Assembly: GCF_009363435.1 (NCBI RefSeq)
Contig: NZ_CP045354.1
Coordinates: 3,438,501 to 3,502,500 of the forward strand
Direction: 5' to 3'
Source: Labrenzia sp. THAF82
GTDB taxonomy: Bacteria; Pseudomonadota; Alphaproteobacteria; Rhizobiales; Stappiaceae
Length of the DNA: 64,000 nucleotides
The notes below the pieces were generated by a model. That model made no database searches. It was not told the DNA's origin and saw only the letters and a program-made list of their open reading frames with translations. Made by a program: the position numbers and the translations under genes. Below, piece by piece: positions 14,764 through 23,758 of this stretch. Every line of letters begins with the position of its first letter. Within the stretch, counting starts at the first letter, position 1.

Positions 14764-16728
14764 ATGCGAATTGTTTTAATGCTCCCGATGATCCTGGTGT
14801 TCTGTTGTCCTTCCTGGGCAGCAGAACTTCATCAGAGGCAGGCAATCGACCAACTGGTTCTCCCGGCGCAAGGGATAAGTGTTGACCTTAAATCTGGGGA
14901 GGTATCGAGAAGAGGCGTGACCGGCCAGTGTCTTGAGCAAGTTTCACAAGCAGGTCGTCACCAATTGGTTGTTCAGAAAATGCCTGGCGACGATGCACCG
15001 TCAGTCATGCTGAACAAGACCCCCGTCACATGGATCAAAGCCGTAACCGGCGAAGCAAGACTGGGCAGCCTGAGGCTTTCTAGAGACGGCTCTCTATTTG
15101 CGCTTCGAAAATGGAAAACCGGTGACAAGCAAACAGAGTTGCTGCAGGACGGTCGGGTCGTCCTAACCTGGAAACGCGGCTTTATTGTCCGATTGTTACA
15201 GGTTCGGACAGGAGATGTGGCTGTCCTAGAAGAGCAAGGTGATCAGGCGGCAAAACTTTTCCGATATCGTCGAAATTCAAGCGGTGAAACCACGTCCGAC
15301 CGGGAAGAGCTTGTCGACTTCGGAAGCTGCAAACCTGGTCGACTACGTCTCAAGGGCGACGATCTCTGGGCATGGCTAGACTGTGATGAAGATGCTCAAA
15401 AGGGTATCTACCGCATTTCGCTGAAAATGGGCGAAATCGGGTTGCCAGAAATGTCCAATCCTGATGCAGACTTTGTAACGCTGCCCAAGACGTTCGACTT
15501 GAGCAAAGGTGAAACCATCGCGGTCATAGATGGTTCACCTGCAGCGAAACACTTTCATTTTGCGCTGAATGGTCTCTTGCTTTCGCAAACAGGTGAAGTG
15601 AAGGCGTGTTCCTCTGATGCTGAAGGCATGCAAAGCTGGAACCAGAGTTATCGACTGAGAGCGTTGGCGACCCTTTATGCCAAGACCGGCGCTTCCGTGT
15701 TTTCCGGGATGGCTCGCAAGTCGATGCGCTTAAGCCTTGCTACAAACGATGGTGAGGCCGGACGCGCAGGCCCCGACAATCCTTCGTGTGGCTGGAGTTC
15801 AACGATTTATGGGACCAAGCCGGGTGAACGGCTCAGCCTCATGATCAATCAAGCCATGATTTCGAATGCTCTTTCGACCAGCTGTGACCTCCTTGGGCCC
15901 ACCTGCCCTGAACATGTTGCTGAGCGGATAGCCGATATGTCGATGTGCCTGATCAATCATTTCGAACCTCAATTTGACGCGAAGGCCGGGCTTTACCGTA
16001 TCGACGCTGATGCCGGTTTCCGGTTTGCGGGATCCGTCGCGCCCTGGAACTGGCAAATTGCCTTCGCCGAGGTTCTGTATCGTAGCGACGATGGTTCCCT
16101 TCGCTGGCACGCTCGCCAGATTGCAAGGCGGTTCCTGAAATCCTGGAAGTTCAATTCGGATGGCGCGTTATGGCGCTATTGGCCTGACGCCTACTATCAG
16201 GAGAACGGTCTGAAAGAGGTGCAATTGAAAAAACAGCGGTTTGAAGACACGGGCCATGCCGGCATAAGTTTGCTGAGTCTTGGCCGAATTGCGGATCAAG
16301 ACCTGATAGCCGACATTGGCTCCGTTGGGGCCCGGCTCGACTATTTGTTGTCATTCGGTACAGACACTCCACGCGACCTTGATGGCAAAGGTCCGCGATC
16401 TGGTCGATGGTTTCCATCCGGCGGTTGGGCAAATTTCGCGACCGATAAGTTCAAGGCGGCGCTGAGTGGCCCAGTGCCCGGATGGCGTTCCGCCGACGCT
16501 CTCTACGCCTATGCTGCGCTTTTCGATCCCGATAAGCCGTTTCAACTGACAATGGACATATTCGTTTGTGCCGACATCTGCCGGCGAGAAAGGCAATTCA
16601 CCTATGAGAACTGGCAGTCTTATCTAACCGAAAATCCACTCTTTCAACTTCGACAGGCTGAGGCGCGAAACGATAGCGAAATTGCACCAGAGGAATTTTT
16701 CAAGAAATCGAATTTTTATAAACCATGA
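14764..16728 (+). CDS. Unknown exported protein with C-terminal helical-barrel-like region
   Basis: 654 residues with a signal peptide (MRIVLMLPMILVFCCPSWA/A). Residues 20-260 look beta-rich, while 290-620 are alpha-helical with aromatic/acidic loops such as GYRIDADAGFRF-like, VAPWNWQIAFAEVL and WRYWPDAYYQENG. This pattern recalls the (alpha/alpha) toroids of polysaccharide lyases and epimerases, but I cannot assign a family or catalytic residues. It follows algI by 11 bases and its TGA overlaps the kinase ATG. It occupies the place where Pseudomonas has the epimerase AlgG and lyase AlgL, neither of which is found here, so a polymer-modifying or polymer-sensing periplasmic role is plausible. 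Many Cys residues (for example CDLLGPTCPE) suggest disulphides. Confidence 0.7.
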   Translation: MRIVLMLPMILVFCCPSWAAELHQRQAIDQLVLPAQGISVDLKSGEVSRRGVTGQCLEQVSQAGRHQLVVQKMPGDDAPSVMLNKTPVTWIKAVTGEARLGSLRLSRDGSLFALRKWKTGDKQTELLQDGRVVLTWKRGFIVRLLQVRTGDVAVLEEQGDQAAKLFRYRRNSSGETTSDREELVDFGSCKPGRLRLKGDDLWAWLDCDEDAQKGIYRISLKMGEIGLPEMSNPDADFVTLPKTFDLSKGETIAVIDGSPAAKHFHFALNGLLLSQTGEVKACSSDAEGMQSWNQSYRLRALATLYAKTGASVFSGMARKSMRLSLATNDGEAGRAGPDNPSCGWSSTIYGTKPGERLSLMINQAMISNALSTSCDLLGPTCPEHVAERIADMSMCLINHFEPQFDAKAGLYRIDADAGFRFAGSVAPWNWQIAFAEVLYRSDDGSLRWHARQIARRFLKSWKFNSDGALWRYWPDAYYQENGLKEVQLKKQRFEDTGHAGISLLSLGRIADQDLIADIGSVGARLDYLLSFGTDTPRDLDGKGPRSGRWFPSGGWANFATDKFKAALSGPVPGWRSADALYAYAALFDPDKPFQLTMDIFVCADICRRERQFTYENWQSYLTENPLFQLRQAEARNDSEIAPEEFFKKSNFYKP

Positions 16729-19700
16729 GCAGGCATGATAGCCAAGGCCCTTCCAAGGTTGCGGGCCCGAAGACGGCGGAGCGAAGGACCAAAACCATGC
16801 GCACCTGGATTAAACAGATGAGCCAAGATGCAACATTCTGGCTGGTTCTGATCTTCATATCCGCTTCCGCCATCGCGGCCTATGTGCTCGCTGTTGATTT
16901 CGGGCAAAAGACGCGAACAGCGGACCTATCAGCAGCCGCGAAAGCACAGTCTGATCTACTGACGGCAACCCGATCGTTTTATTCCAGGGAAGTCATCGAC
17001 AAACTCTATTCATCTGATGTCAGCGTCAGCCATGAATATCACGACAAGGAACTGACGATACCTGCCCCAGTGTCCATGACACTGGCCTTGGAGGAAGAAC
17101 TCAGCCGTCAAGGTTCGGACAGTACAATCAGGATGCTCTCCGATTATCCGTGGCCTTGGCGCAATGATCGTCAGCTGGACGATTTCGAAAGAGAGGCGCT
17201 CAAGGCGTTACAGGAAAACCCGGGTGAACCCTTTCAACGGCTCGAGCAAAGAGACAACGGAGCGGTCTTCCGGAGTGCCACGGCAGTGCGCATGGAAGGA
17301 AGCTGCGTTGCCTGTCACAACACACATCCTCAATCTCCGAAACAGGATTGGGAAATTGGTGACATTCGTGGTTTGCAGGAAGTCGTCATACCGGCGAGCG
17401 CTCTTTTCGGAACTGGTTTCACGTCAATCAACAATCTGATCTTTATGCTTGCAGTTGCCTTCGTTGCAGCTGTGGCGTTGACACTTGTGCTCTCCAATCA
17501 ACGACAACGAGCTACCAAGCGTCTATCTGATATGGCGACCGCGGAGCGGGAGAAAAATGAAGCACTAGTCGCGGCTACACGTCGTGCAGAGGCCGGCGAA
17601 GCACAGGTCAGTGCAATTTTGGAGACCATGCTGGATGGTGTTCTTTCGATCGGAACCGATGGAAAGATACTAAGTGTGAATCCGGCGGCGTGCGATATGT
17701 TCGGGGCGAAGGCACCTTCGGAACTTGTCGATCTGAAAATCTGTGATCTTCTCCCCGATACCGAAAACTCAGACCTTCCATTTGAATGCTGCAATAAGGG
17801 CACTCGGCCTCTGGAGATTGCGGCCGCCGGAATGCGATTTGAATCGGTTGGCAAACGCATGGACGGCTACGAAACGCCTGTTGAGCTGTCGCTTACCAAG
17901 TCCAGATCCGGTTCGACAGACATCTATACGGCGATCCTAAGAGATCTAACTGCTCAAAAGGCTGCAGCTGAGAAGCTGAAGCAGGCTGAAACGCGCCTCG
18001 TCGACGCAATCGAGTCTCTGCCAGATGGTTTCGTTCTTTACGATGCCGACGATCGGCTTGTTTTGTGCAACAGCAAATACAAGGAGTTCTACAACAGAAG
18101 CGCGGATCTGATCGAAATCGGCAAGAAGTTCGAAGACATTATCCGAGGTGGCGCCAAACGCGGCCAATATCAAGTGTCCGATCACGTCCTTGAAGAATGG
18201 GTTGCCTTGCGCATGGAACGCCATCGCAACCCCGGTGCGCCGATGGAACAGCACCTGGATGATGGTCGTTGGCTCCGCGTGATTGAATCCCGAACCAGCG
18301 AAGGCGGTCTCGTTGGATTCCGCGTCGACATCACAGAGCTCAAAAAGCGCGAAGAAGAACTGAGGCGCAGTCAGGACCTTTTGCGCAACGTGGTAGATGC
18401 CTCGTTTGATGGTGTGATTGTCATGAACGGTGAAGGCATTGTTCTGGATTTCAGTCCGGCTGCCGAAGACGTTTTCGGATGGTCTGCCAACGAGATCATC
18501 GGCCAGAAAATGTCCGATTACATCATTCCTGAAAAATATCGACAGATGCACGACACTGGGCTTGAGCGTTTCCTGGAGACAGGCGAAGGACCGGTTCTTG
18601 GCAAAAGGATAGAAATTGAAGGGCTTCACAAAGAAGGCAACGAGATGATCGTGGAACTTGCCATCCGCCATACCAAGGGAGCGGAAGGTCCTTTGTTCCT
18701 GGGCTATGTTCGTGACATCACCGAACGAAAGGCTGCCGATGCCGCTTTGAGGGATGCCAAGGAAAAGGCCGAGGCTGCGAATGAGGCGAAGGCTAAGTTC
18801 CTGGCCATGATGAGCCATGAGATCCGCACACCTATGAACGGCGTGCTCGGGATTCTGAGCTTGTTGCGCGATACCGATCTCGATCCGTCGCAGAAGGCCT
18901 ATGTCAAAACAGCAAGAGAATCCGGCCGCTCACTGCTGGAGCTCATCAACGATATTCTGGACTTTTCCAAGCTGGAAGCCGGACGCATGGAACTTGAGCA
19001 TGCCCCTTTCCGACTGAACACTCTGGTCAAGAGCGTCATGGATCTTTTCAAGCCGACTGCTCAGGACAAGGGATTGGGACTGTTTCTGAACTATCCGGAC
19101 AACGTACCCGTTCATGTCGTCGGTGATGCGGGCCGCCTGCGGCAGGTCGTATTGAACCTCGTCTCGAATGCGATCAAGTTTACCGAAATAGGTTCGGTTG
19201 AGATAACGGTCGCAATTGCTTCAGAAGATGAGCGTCGTCCGACTTTCCGTTTTTCCGTCAAAGACACAGGCATCGGAATTCCAAAAGACAAACACGAAAG
19301 CCTCTTTGCAGAATTTGTCACGGTCGACAGCAGCTACACCAAAAAACAGGGTGGTACTGGTTTGGGGTTGGCGATCTGCAATCAGATTACTCAATTGATG
19401 GACGGTGAATTGACCGTTGAAAGCTTGCCTGGAGCGGGCAGCACTTTCCACTTTGCCATTCCAATAGAACTTGCCGATGATCAGACGGCTGTTGACGAAC
19501 CTTCCCATGAAAATCCTGAAACGGACTTTCCGGAGGGATTGGTCATCCTGCTGGCGGAAGACAATGCGACAAATCAGATTGTTGTTAGCCATACGCTGGA
19601 AAATGCGGGATGTGACATCGACATTGCCAACAATGGCAAGGAAGCCGTGCAGGCGGCACAAAAACGGGACTATGACTGCATCTTGATGGATATCTCGATG

Positions 19701-20294
19701 CCCGAGATGGATGGTCTGGAAGCAAGCAAGCTGATCAAGAACGGTCGCCGAAACGCGACAACACCCATCGTCGCCTTGACCGCTTATTCTCTCAGAGGTG
19801 ATCGTGAACGGTTTATTGCAGCCGGGATGACGGATTTTCTGGCTAAACCAGTCGAGAAAGAAGACCTGCTCGCCTGCATCGCCTCAAATGTCGGTCAGCG
19901 TGAAATTCAGTCAACCGATGACCTTCAAGGAAATCAAGAGAACACTCTTTCGGCAGCCCGGGACATCCTGAGCACCATGCCTGAAGAGCTACAAAAGAAG
20001 CTTCTTACCCAATTCATTGAGGACACGACCAAGAGACGCGAGGCTGCGAAACTGGCGGTTGAGAATAATGATCTGGAGAAACTTGAACGCGCGACACACG
20101 CCCTCAAGAGCGTTGCCGGCACCTTTGGGGCGGGAGAACTCACAAATGTGGCCGCGGCAATCAACACTCTTGCAAGAGACAACAAATCTATCGCGGCCAT
20201 GTCCAGGCTGGACGAACTGGAAGAGACATGTGACAGAACGTTAGGGGAAGTGAAAGCTTTAGCTGACGAAATGGGCATCGCTTTATCCATTTGA
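16725..20294 (+). CDS. Hybrid histidine kinase with periplasmic c-type heme sensor and Hpt domain
   Basis: 1189 residues. A first transmembrane helix (about 36-56) is followed by a periplasmic domain resembling DUF3365/Tll0287 sensors with a heme-attachment motif CVACH at 194-198, then a second helix (about 236-258). Three PAS-like domains (about 290-405, 415-530, 540-665) precede the HisKA box MMSHEIRTPMNG (His698), the HATPase domain (about 745-860), a receiver (Asp989 in LMDISMPEMDG) and a C-terminal Hpt domain (His1125 in HALKSVAGTFGA). This is a complete His-Asp-His relay whose output is probably the response regulator at 20332, 37 bases on. ATGA overlap couples it to the polysaccharide operon. 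Met25 (16797) has a better ribosome binding site and may be the true start. Redox or gas sensing through heme is inference. Confidence 0.88.
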   Translation: MSRHDSQGPSKVAGPKTAERRTKTMRTWIKQMSQDATFWLVLIFISASAIAAYVLAVDFGQKTRTADLSAAAKAQSDLLTATRSFYSREVIDKLYSSDVSVSHEYHDKELTIPAPVSMTLALEEELSRQGSDSTIRMLSDYPWPWRNDRQLDDFEREALKALQENPGEPFQRLEQRDNGAVFRSATAVRMEGSCVACHNTHPQSPKQDWEIGDIRGLQEVVIPASALFGTGFTSINNLIFMLAVAFVAAVALTLVLSNQRQRATKRLSDMATAEREKNEALVAATRRAEAGEAQVSAILETMLDGVLSIGTDGKILSVNPAACDMFGAKAPSELVDLKICDLLPDTENSDLPFECCNKGTRPLEIAAAGMRFESVGKRMDGYETPVELSLTKSRSGSTDIYTAILRDLTAQKAAAEKLKQAETRLVDAIESLPDGFVLYDADDRLVLCNSKYKEFYNRSADLIEIGKKFEDIIRGGAKRGQYQVSDHVLEEWVALRMERHRNPGAPMEQHLDDGRWLRVIESRTSEGGLVGFRVDITELKKREEELRRSQDLLRNVVDASFDGVIVMNGEGIVLDFSPAAEDVFGWSANEIIGQKMSDYIIPEKYRQMHDTGLERFLETGEGPVLGKRIEIEGLHKEGNEMIVELAIRHTKGAEGPLFLGYVRDITERKAADAALRDAKEKAEAANEAKAKFLAMMSHEIRTPMNGVLGILSLLRDTDLDPSQKAYVKTARESGRSLLELINDILDFSKLEAGRMELEHAPFRLNTLVKSVMDLFKPTAQDKGLGLFLNYPDNVPVHVVGDAGRLRQVVLNLVSNAIKFTEIGSVEITVAIASEDERRPTFRFSVKDTGIGIPKDKHESLFAEFVTVDSSYTKKQGGTGLGLAICNQITQLMDGELTVESLPGAGSTFHFAIPIELADDQTAVDEPSHENPETDFPEGLVILLAEDNATNQIVVSHTLENAGCDIDIANNGKEAVQAAQKRDYDCILMDISMPEMDGLEASKLIKNGRRNATTPIVALTAYSLRGDRERFIAAGMTDFLAKPVEKEDLLACIASNVGQREIQSTDDLQGNQENTLSAARDILSTMPEELQKKLLTQFIEDTTKRREAAKLAVENNDLEKLERATHALKSVAGTFGAGELTNVAAAINTLARDNKSIAAMSRLDELEETCDRTLGEVKALADEMGIALSI

Positions 20295-20331
20295 GAGCCA
20301 ATTTTGTGCCGTTCGCCCGGAGGAGTGTGAA

Positions 20332-21822
20332 TTGAAAGTTCTGATCGTAGAAGATGCACTCCCGCTGGCCACTGTCTATGGCCACCAGCTTTCACGGGCT
20401 GGTATTGATACGCTACATGTCGAAACTGGTCAGGATGCCATAGACAGATTGCGCAAGGGGGGCATCAGCGTTGTCCTTCTTGATCTGCAACTGCCGGATA
20501 TGAGCGGGCACGATGTGCTGACTTTGATTGGTGAGGAACAATTGCCTGTCACAGTGGTGGTTGTGACGAGTTCCGGCTCAATCAAGACGGCGGTCGAGGC
20601 CATGCAGGCCGGTGCCTACGACTTTCTTGTCAAACCCGTCGCCGAAGAACGATTGGTGACAACGACGCGCAATGCGCTGGAACGTGAAACGCTTACCGAA
20701 GTCGTCGAAGAAGTGCGGAAACCGACGACCCAGAAAACCAATCACGGGTTTGTCGGCTCATCCCTTCCCATGACGGCCGTTTACAAGATGATCGAGAGTG
20801 TCGCCCGTTCGAATGCATCTGTATTCATCACGGGTGAAAGTGGAACCGGTAAAGAGGTGTGCGCCGAGGCCATTCACAAATCCAGTCCGCGTGTCAAAAA
20901 GCCCTTCGTTCCGCTCAATTGCGCTGCAATTCCGAAAGACCTTATCGAGTCGGAGATATTCGGACACGTCAAAGGGGCGTTCACCGGCGCCACCTCGGAC
21001 AGGGATGGTGCTGCTGCACGAGCAGATGGTGGAACACTGTTTCTGGATGAAATCTGTGAACTTGAATTGAACCTTCAGGCCAAACTTCTCCGATTTCTGC
21101 AAAGCGGAACGGTGCAGAAAGTCGGTAGTGACAGCTTGAAGAAGATCGATGTGCGCATTGTCTGCGCCACCAACCGAGATCCACTGGAAGAGGTTGAAGC
21201 CGGTCGTTTTCGTGAAGATCTTTACTACCGACTGCACGTATTGCCGATTGGTCTTCCTCCGCTGCGTGCCAGAGGCGCTGACATTTTGGAGCTCGCTCGC
21301 CACTTCCTATTGCAGTTCGGCAAAGAAGAACAAAAGGCATTCGAAGGCTTTTCTGTCGAAGCGGAAGAAATGCTCTTGGGGCATTCCTGGCCCGGAAATG
21401 TTCGAGAAATGCAAAACACGATACGAAATCTCGTTGTTTTGAACGAAGGACCGATCGTCGAAACCGACATGCTGTCGACTTTGGCCGGTCGTGTGCCGAA
21501 CACCGCACGTGAAACTGTTGCCGTTCCTCGTCAAGTACCAGAATCGCTAAACCGTTCATTTGCTTCTGAAAGTGGCGTCGCTGGCGATTGGCCAAATATC
21601 ACACTTTCGCTGGGGCAGTCTTACGACACTCTGGAACGACAACTTATTGAAGCAACCATTGATGCCTGTGGCGGCAGTTTGCCGAAAACGGCTCGTGTGC
21701 TTGAGGTCAGTCCGTCCACGCTGTACCGGAAAAAGGAAATATGGGCAGCTCAGGAAGATGAAGAAACACAGTCGATCGAAACTGACGATGAAGCTTCAAT
21801 CACCCATGCGATGGAGAACTGA
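20332..21822 (+). CDS. LuxO/NtrC-type sigma-54-dependent response regulator
   Basis: Transcription activator that works only with RNA polymerase-sigma-54. The start is TTG 20332, 8 bases after GGAGG. The receiver domain occupies residues 1-120 with Asp51 in [13 protein letters not shown]. The AAA+ domain (about 140-370) has Walker A GESGTGKE, the sigma-54 contact loop GAFTGAT and a Walker B-like [10 protein letters not shown]. The Fis-type HTH at the C-terminus reads [15 protein letters not shown], close to LuxO-type recognition helices. Five sigma-54-like promoters in the neighbouring exopolysaccharide genes (4941, 7137, 10489, 23317, 23706) and LuxO-type dyads at 10380-10438 make this its probable regulon. 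AlgB, an NtrC-type regulator, plays a similar part in Pseudomonas. Confidence 0.92.
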   Translation: MKVLIVEDALPLATVYGHQLSRAGIDTLHVETGQDAIDRLRKGGISVVLLDLQLPDMSGHDVLTLIGEEQLPVTVVVVTSSGSIKTAVEAMQAGAYDFLVKPVAEERLVTTTRNALERETLTEVVEEVRKPTTQKTNHGFVGSSLPMTAVYKMIESVARSNASVFITGESGTGKEVCAEAIHKSSPRVKKPFVPLNCAAIPKDLIESEIFGHVKGAFTGATSDRDGAAARADGGTLFLDEICELELNLQAKLLRFLQSGTVQKVGSDSLKKIDVRIVCATNRDPLEEVEAGRFREDLYYRLHVLPIGLPPLRARGADILELARHFLLQFGKEEQKAFEGFSVEAEEMLLGHSWPGNVREMQNTIRNLVVLNEGPIVETDMLSTLAGRVPNTARETVAVPRQVPESLNRSFASESGVAGDWPNITLSLGQSYDTLERQLIEATIDACGGSLPKTARVLEVSPSTLYRKKEIWAAQEDEETQSIETDDEASITHAMEN

Positions 21823-21841
21823 CTGTTCGCTGGCAGTCAGT
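21818..21841 (+). terminator. Hairpin at the end of the regulator gene
   Basis: An 8-bp perfect stem ACTGACTG/CAGTCAGT with an 8-base loop includes the stop codon of the response regulator and is followed by CAGTTTCCTCGTTTT. It probably terminates the operon, between convergent genes. Confidence 0.5.
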
Positions 21842-21865
21842 CAGTTTCCTCGTTTTCATTGATTG

Positions 21866-22438
21866 CTAATCGGCAAGATACATTTCCGCCAGACCGATTG
21901 CGGCGACATGTGAGGCGATGGGGGTTTTTCCGCTCAGCATTGACCGTCTCACTTCTTTGCGTGGAACAGTGAGCAATGTCGATGTTTCGAGGTCTCCCGA
22001 ATTAGCCTCACACAATTTTATCACGTGACTGGCGATAAAGACATGCGATTTGGCAATTTTCTGATTGCCGTGAAGCACCATCGTAGGGGCTGCGACCCAT
22101 TTGCCGCCACCATAGCCGGTTTCCTCAAGCAATTCCCGACGTGCCGAGAATTCGGGGTCTTCACAGGCATCAATTTGCCCACCTGGAAGAGTGAGACAGG
22201 TCTGCCCTACCCCGTGTTTGTATTGCTGAAGAATGAGCACTTCATCTTGATCCGTGACGGCATAGATACTGGCAAATGAAGGCAGATCGATCTGATAGTA
22301 GTCGTCCACTATGCGACTGTCCGGCAGACTGATCGTCTGGCGGAGCACACGAAGACGGTCACCAGCTTCAAAGACCTTTCGGCTGTCCAGTACCGACCAT
22401 CCAACCGGGTCGCTGGTTTTTGGCTGTAAGGAACGCAT
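21866..22438 (-). CDS. NUDIX hydrolase (nucleoside-diphosphate-sugar type)
   Basis: 190 residues from ATG 22438, chosen because the upstream gene's TGA ends one base earlier. The Nudix box is a perfect GX5EX7REUXEEXGU match: G-QIDAC-E-DPEFSAR-RE-L-L-EE-T-G-Y, which binds the metal for pyrophosphate hydrolysis. The preceding IYAVTDQDEVLILQQYKHG segment is typical of ADP-ribose/nucleotide-sugar pyrophosphatases. Paired with a phosphomannomutase-like gene and facing algD, a GDP-mannose-type substrate is an attractive guess but not shown by sequence alone. Confidence 0.85.
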   Translation of the reverse strand: MRSLQPKTSDPVGWSVLDSRKVFEAGDRLRVLRQTISLPDSRIVDDYYQIDLPSFASIYAVTDQDEVLILQQYKHGVGQTCLTLPGGQIDACEDPEFSARRELLEETGYGGGKWVAAPTMVLHGNQKIAKSHVFIASHVIKLCEANSGDLETSTLLTVPRKEVRRSMLSGKTPIASHVAAIGLAEMYLAD

Positions 22439-22439
22439 C

Positions 22440-23279
22440 TCAGGCCTCCTCGAGCATGGATGCCGGCAGATCAAAGAGGTATTCTTGTCCGGACATACAA
22501 CGTTTTTCGTAGCTCAACAGCTGACTGACGTCACAGGGGCCGCCTACGACCGTGCAAATGTCTACTTCGGAAAAAGCGTTGTGCAATGGCCGGGCAAAAC
22601 CGCTGACCGAACGGGGCTTGAGATAGGAAATCAGGCGCGCTGATTTGTGCCGTTTGATTATATGGTTGCGAACAATCGAGCTGTTGAAGGAACTCGGCAT
22701 GATCAGAAGACTGTGGTCTGTATCCCGATAGACTTCATAACTCGGGAAACGGGCACTGAACTCATCCAATATGACCGTGAGCTCATTGTGTTCATTCTCC
22801 CATTTCTTGTAGTCCTCGATTTGTTTTGCGGTGCTGTTGGTGCCGGCAAGGCAAATGCGGAGTGATGCTGGACCACATTCGATTGTTGGCGTTCGCTTGG
22901 CTGGATAAGAGCTTTGCTGCACAACCTTCGCGACGAATTCGAAAAGATCGTCGGAAAAGTCGTGCTCATGCCTGATCATGATCTCGTTCTGAGACCAGAG
23001 TTCAGAGCCGGAGTTTGCAAAAACTCCGGTCAATGATCTGATGAGCCTTTCAGGTAGGCGCAACAGGACATCGTTGTAGCTTGACCGGCTCAGCAGATAG
23101 CAGGGACGCAGTTTTGCGAAGTCTTCAAGATAACTCGCCAAGTCATGTTCCAAATGCGCTTGATCGTTGCGGACCAACACGTCCAAGTCCAAAAGAAAGA
23201 CATTATTCAGTTGGCTTACAGTGCGAGAGATGGGTCCGGATACACGACCGACCGGGGCGAAATTTGGCTTCGGAAACAT
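22440..23279 (-). CDS. Phosphomannomutase-like HAD-superfamily protein
   Basis: 279 residues from ATG 23279, chosen because AAGGAGAAG lies 8 bases upstream. The pattern resembles eukaryotic-type (HAD IIB) phosphomannomutases: motif I as FLLDLDVLV with both aspartates kept but the usual DGT changed, an NSGSELW segment where PMM has an ENG loop, a cap region TIECGPASLRICLAG followed by a charged helix, and VVGGPCDVS near the C-terminus where the GDxxxGND motif would be. The altered motifs make activity uncertain; it may be a regulatory relative. It forms an operon with the NUDIX gene and has its own sigma-54-like promoter. If active it could supply mannose-1-phosphate for GDP-mannose. The assignment rests on pattern similarity judged by eye. 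Confidence 0.5.
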   Translation of the reverse strand: MFPKPNFAPVGRVSGPISRTVSQLNNVFLLDLDVLVRNDQAHLEHDLASYLEDFAKLRPCYLLSRSSYNDVLLRLPERLIRSLTGVFANSGSELWSQNEIMIRHEHDFSDDLFEFVAKVVQQSSYPAKRTPTIECGPASLRICLAGTNSTAKQIEDYKKWENEHNELTVILDEFSARFPSYEVYRDTDHSLLIMPSSFNSSIVRNHIIKRHKSARLISYLKPRSVSGFARPLHNAFSEVDICTVVGGPCDVSQLLSYEKRCMSGQEYLFDLPASMLEEA

Positions 23280-23316
23280 ATCTGCTTCTCCTTTGAAAAG
23301 GGTTTGTTGAAGCAAT

Positions 23317-23332
23317 TGCAAAGACTTCGCCA
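23317..23332 (-). promoter_or_regulatory. Sigma-54-like promoter for the HAD/NUDIX operon
   Basis: Read on the minus strand TGGCGAAGTCTTTGCA has TGGC and TTGCA at the right spacing with the invariant GG and GC, though the three bases after TGGC deviate. The expected start near 23306 leaves a 27-base leader holding the ribosome binding site. Confidence 0.45.
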
Positions 23333-23705
23333 GTTGTTCCCTCAATTGGAAAATATCTAAAATGTGAAATAAAACAGATATTTACGATATGATGCCTTTG
23401 AGACGATGGTGACTTTGCCAGTTTGGTTTTTGCGAAACGACAACTGAGACATCTGAATTTGCAAAACCTGCCAAGCCTGCGATCGCTTGCCATGTTCATT
23501 ATAAATATACGCCCATATGGCTCGGCAAGAACGGGACCCAAATTTTGGGCAGCCCTAACTCCTGCATGCAGCTACCTGGCGGATTTTTCAATTTGCGCAA
23601 ATTTGAATTCGTTTTTTTGATTTTCGGAATTGCAAACTCTTATCCACTCAGCGTTAAATTAAATAAGTGTCTGTAAAATATATTATAATTCAATTTCATA
23701 CGTAT

Positions 23706-23721
23706 TGGCACGGTCCTTGTT
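23706..23721 (+). promoter_or_regulatory. Sigma-54-like promoter for algD
   Basis: TGGCACGGTCCTTGTT has a perfect -24 box (TGGCACG) and TTGT in place of TTGC at -12. The predicted start near 23733 leaves a leader of about 26 bases with CAGGAG before the ATG. The TTGT variant is shared with the promoter at 10489. Confidence 0.6.
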
Positions 23722-23758
23722 CTCTGTATCCCAGAACGATGTTTCCAGGAGAAAACAG

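Larger units (their letters stand above)
23280..23758. other. Divergent regulatory region between the HAD/NUDIX pair and algD
   Basis: A 479-base AT-rich region with opposed sigma-54-like promoters near each end. Between them are TTGCAAA elements near 23458 and 23629 and a perfect 14-bp palindrome AATTTGCGCAAATT (23590-23603). The arrangement suggests shared activator sites for both directions. No gene with a credible ribosome binding site is seen. Confidence 0.5.
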
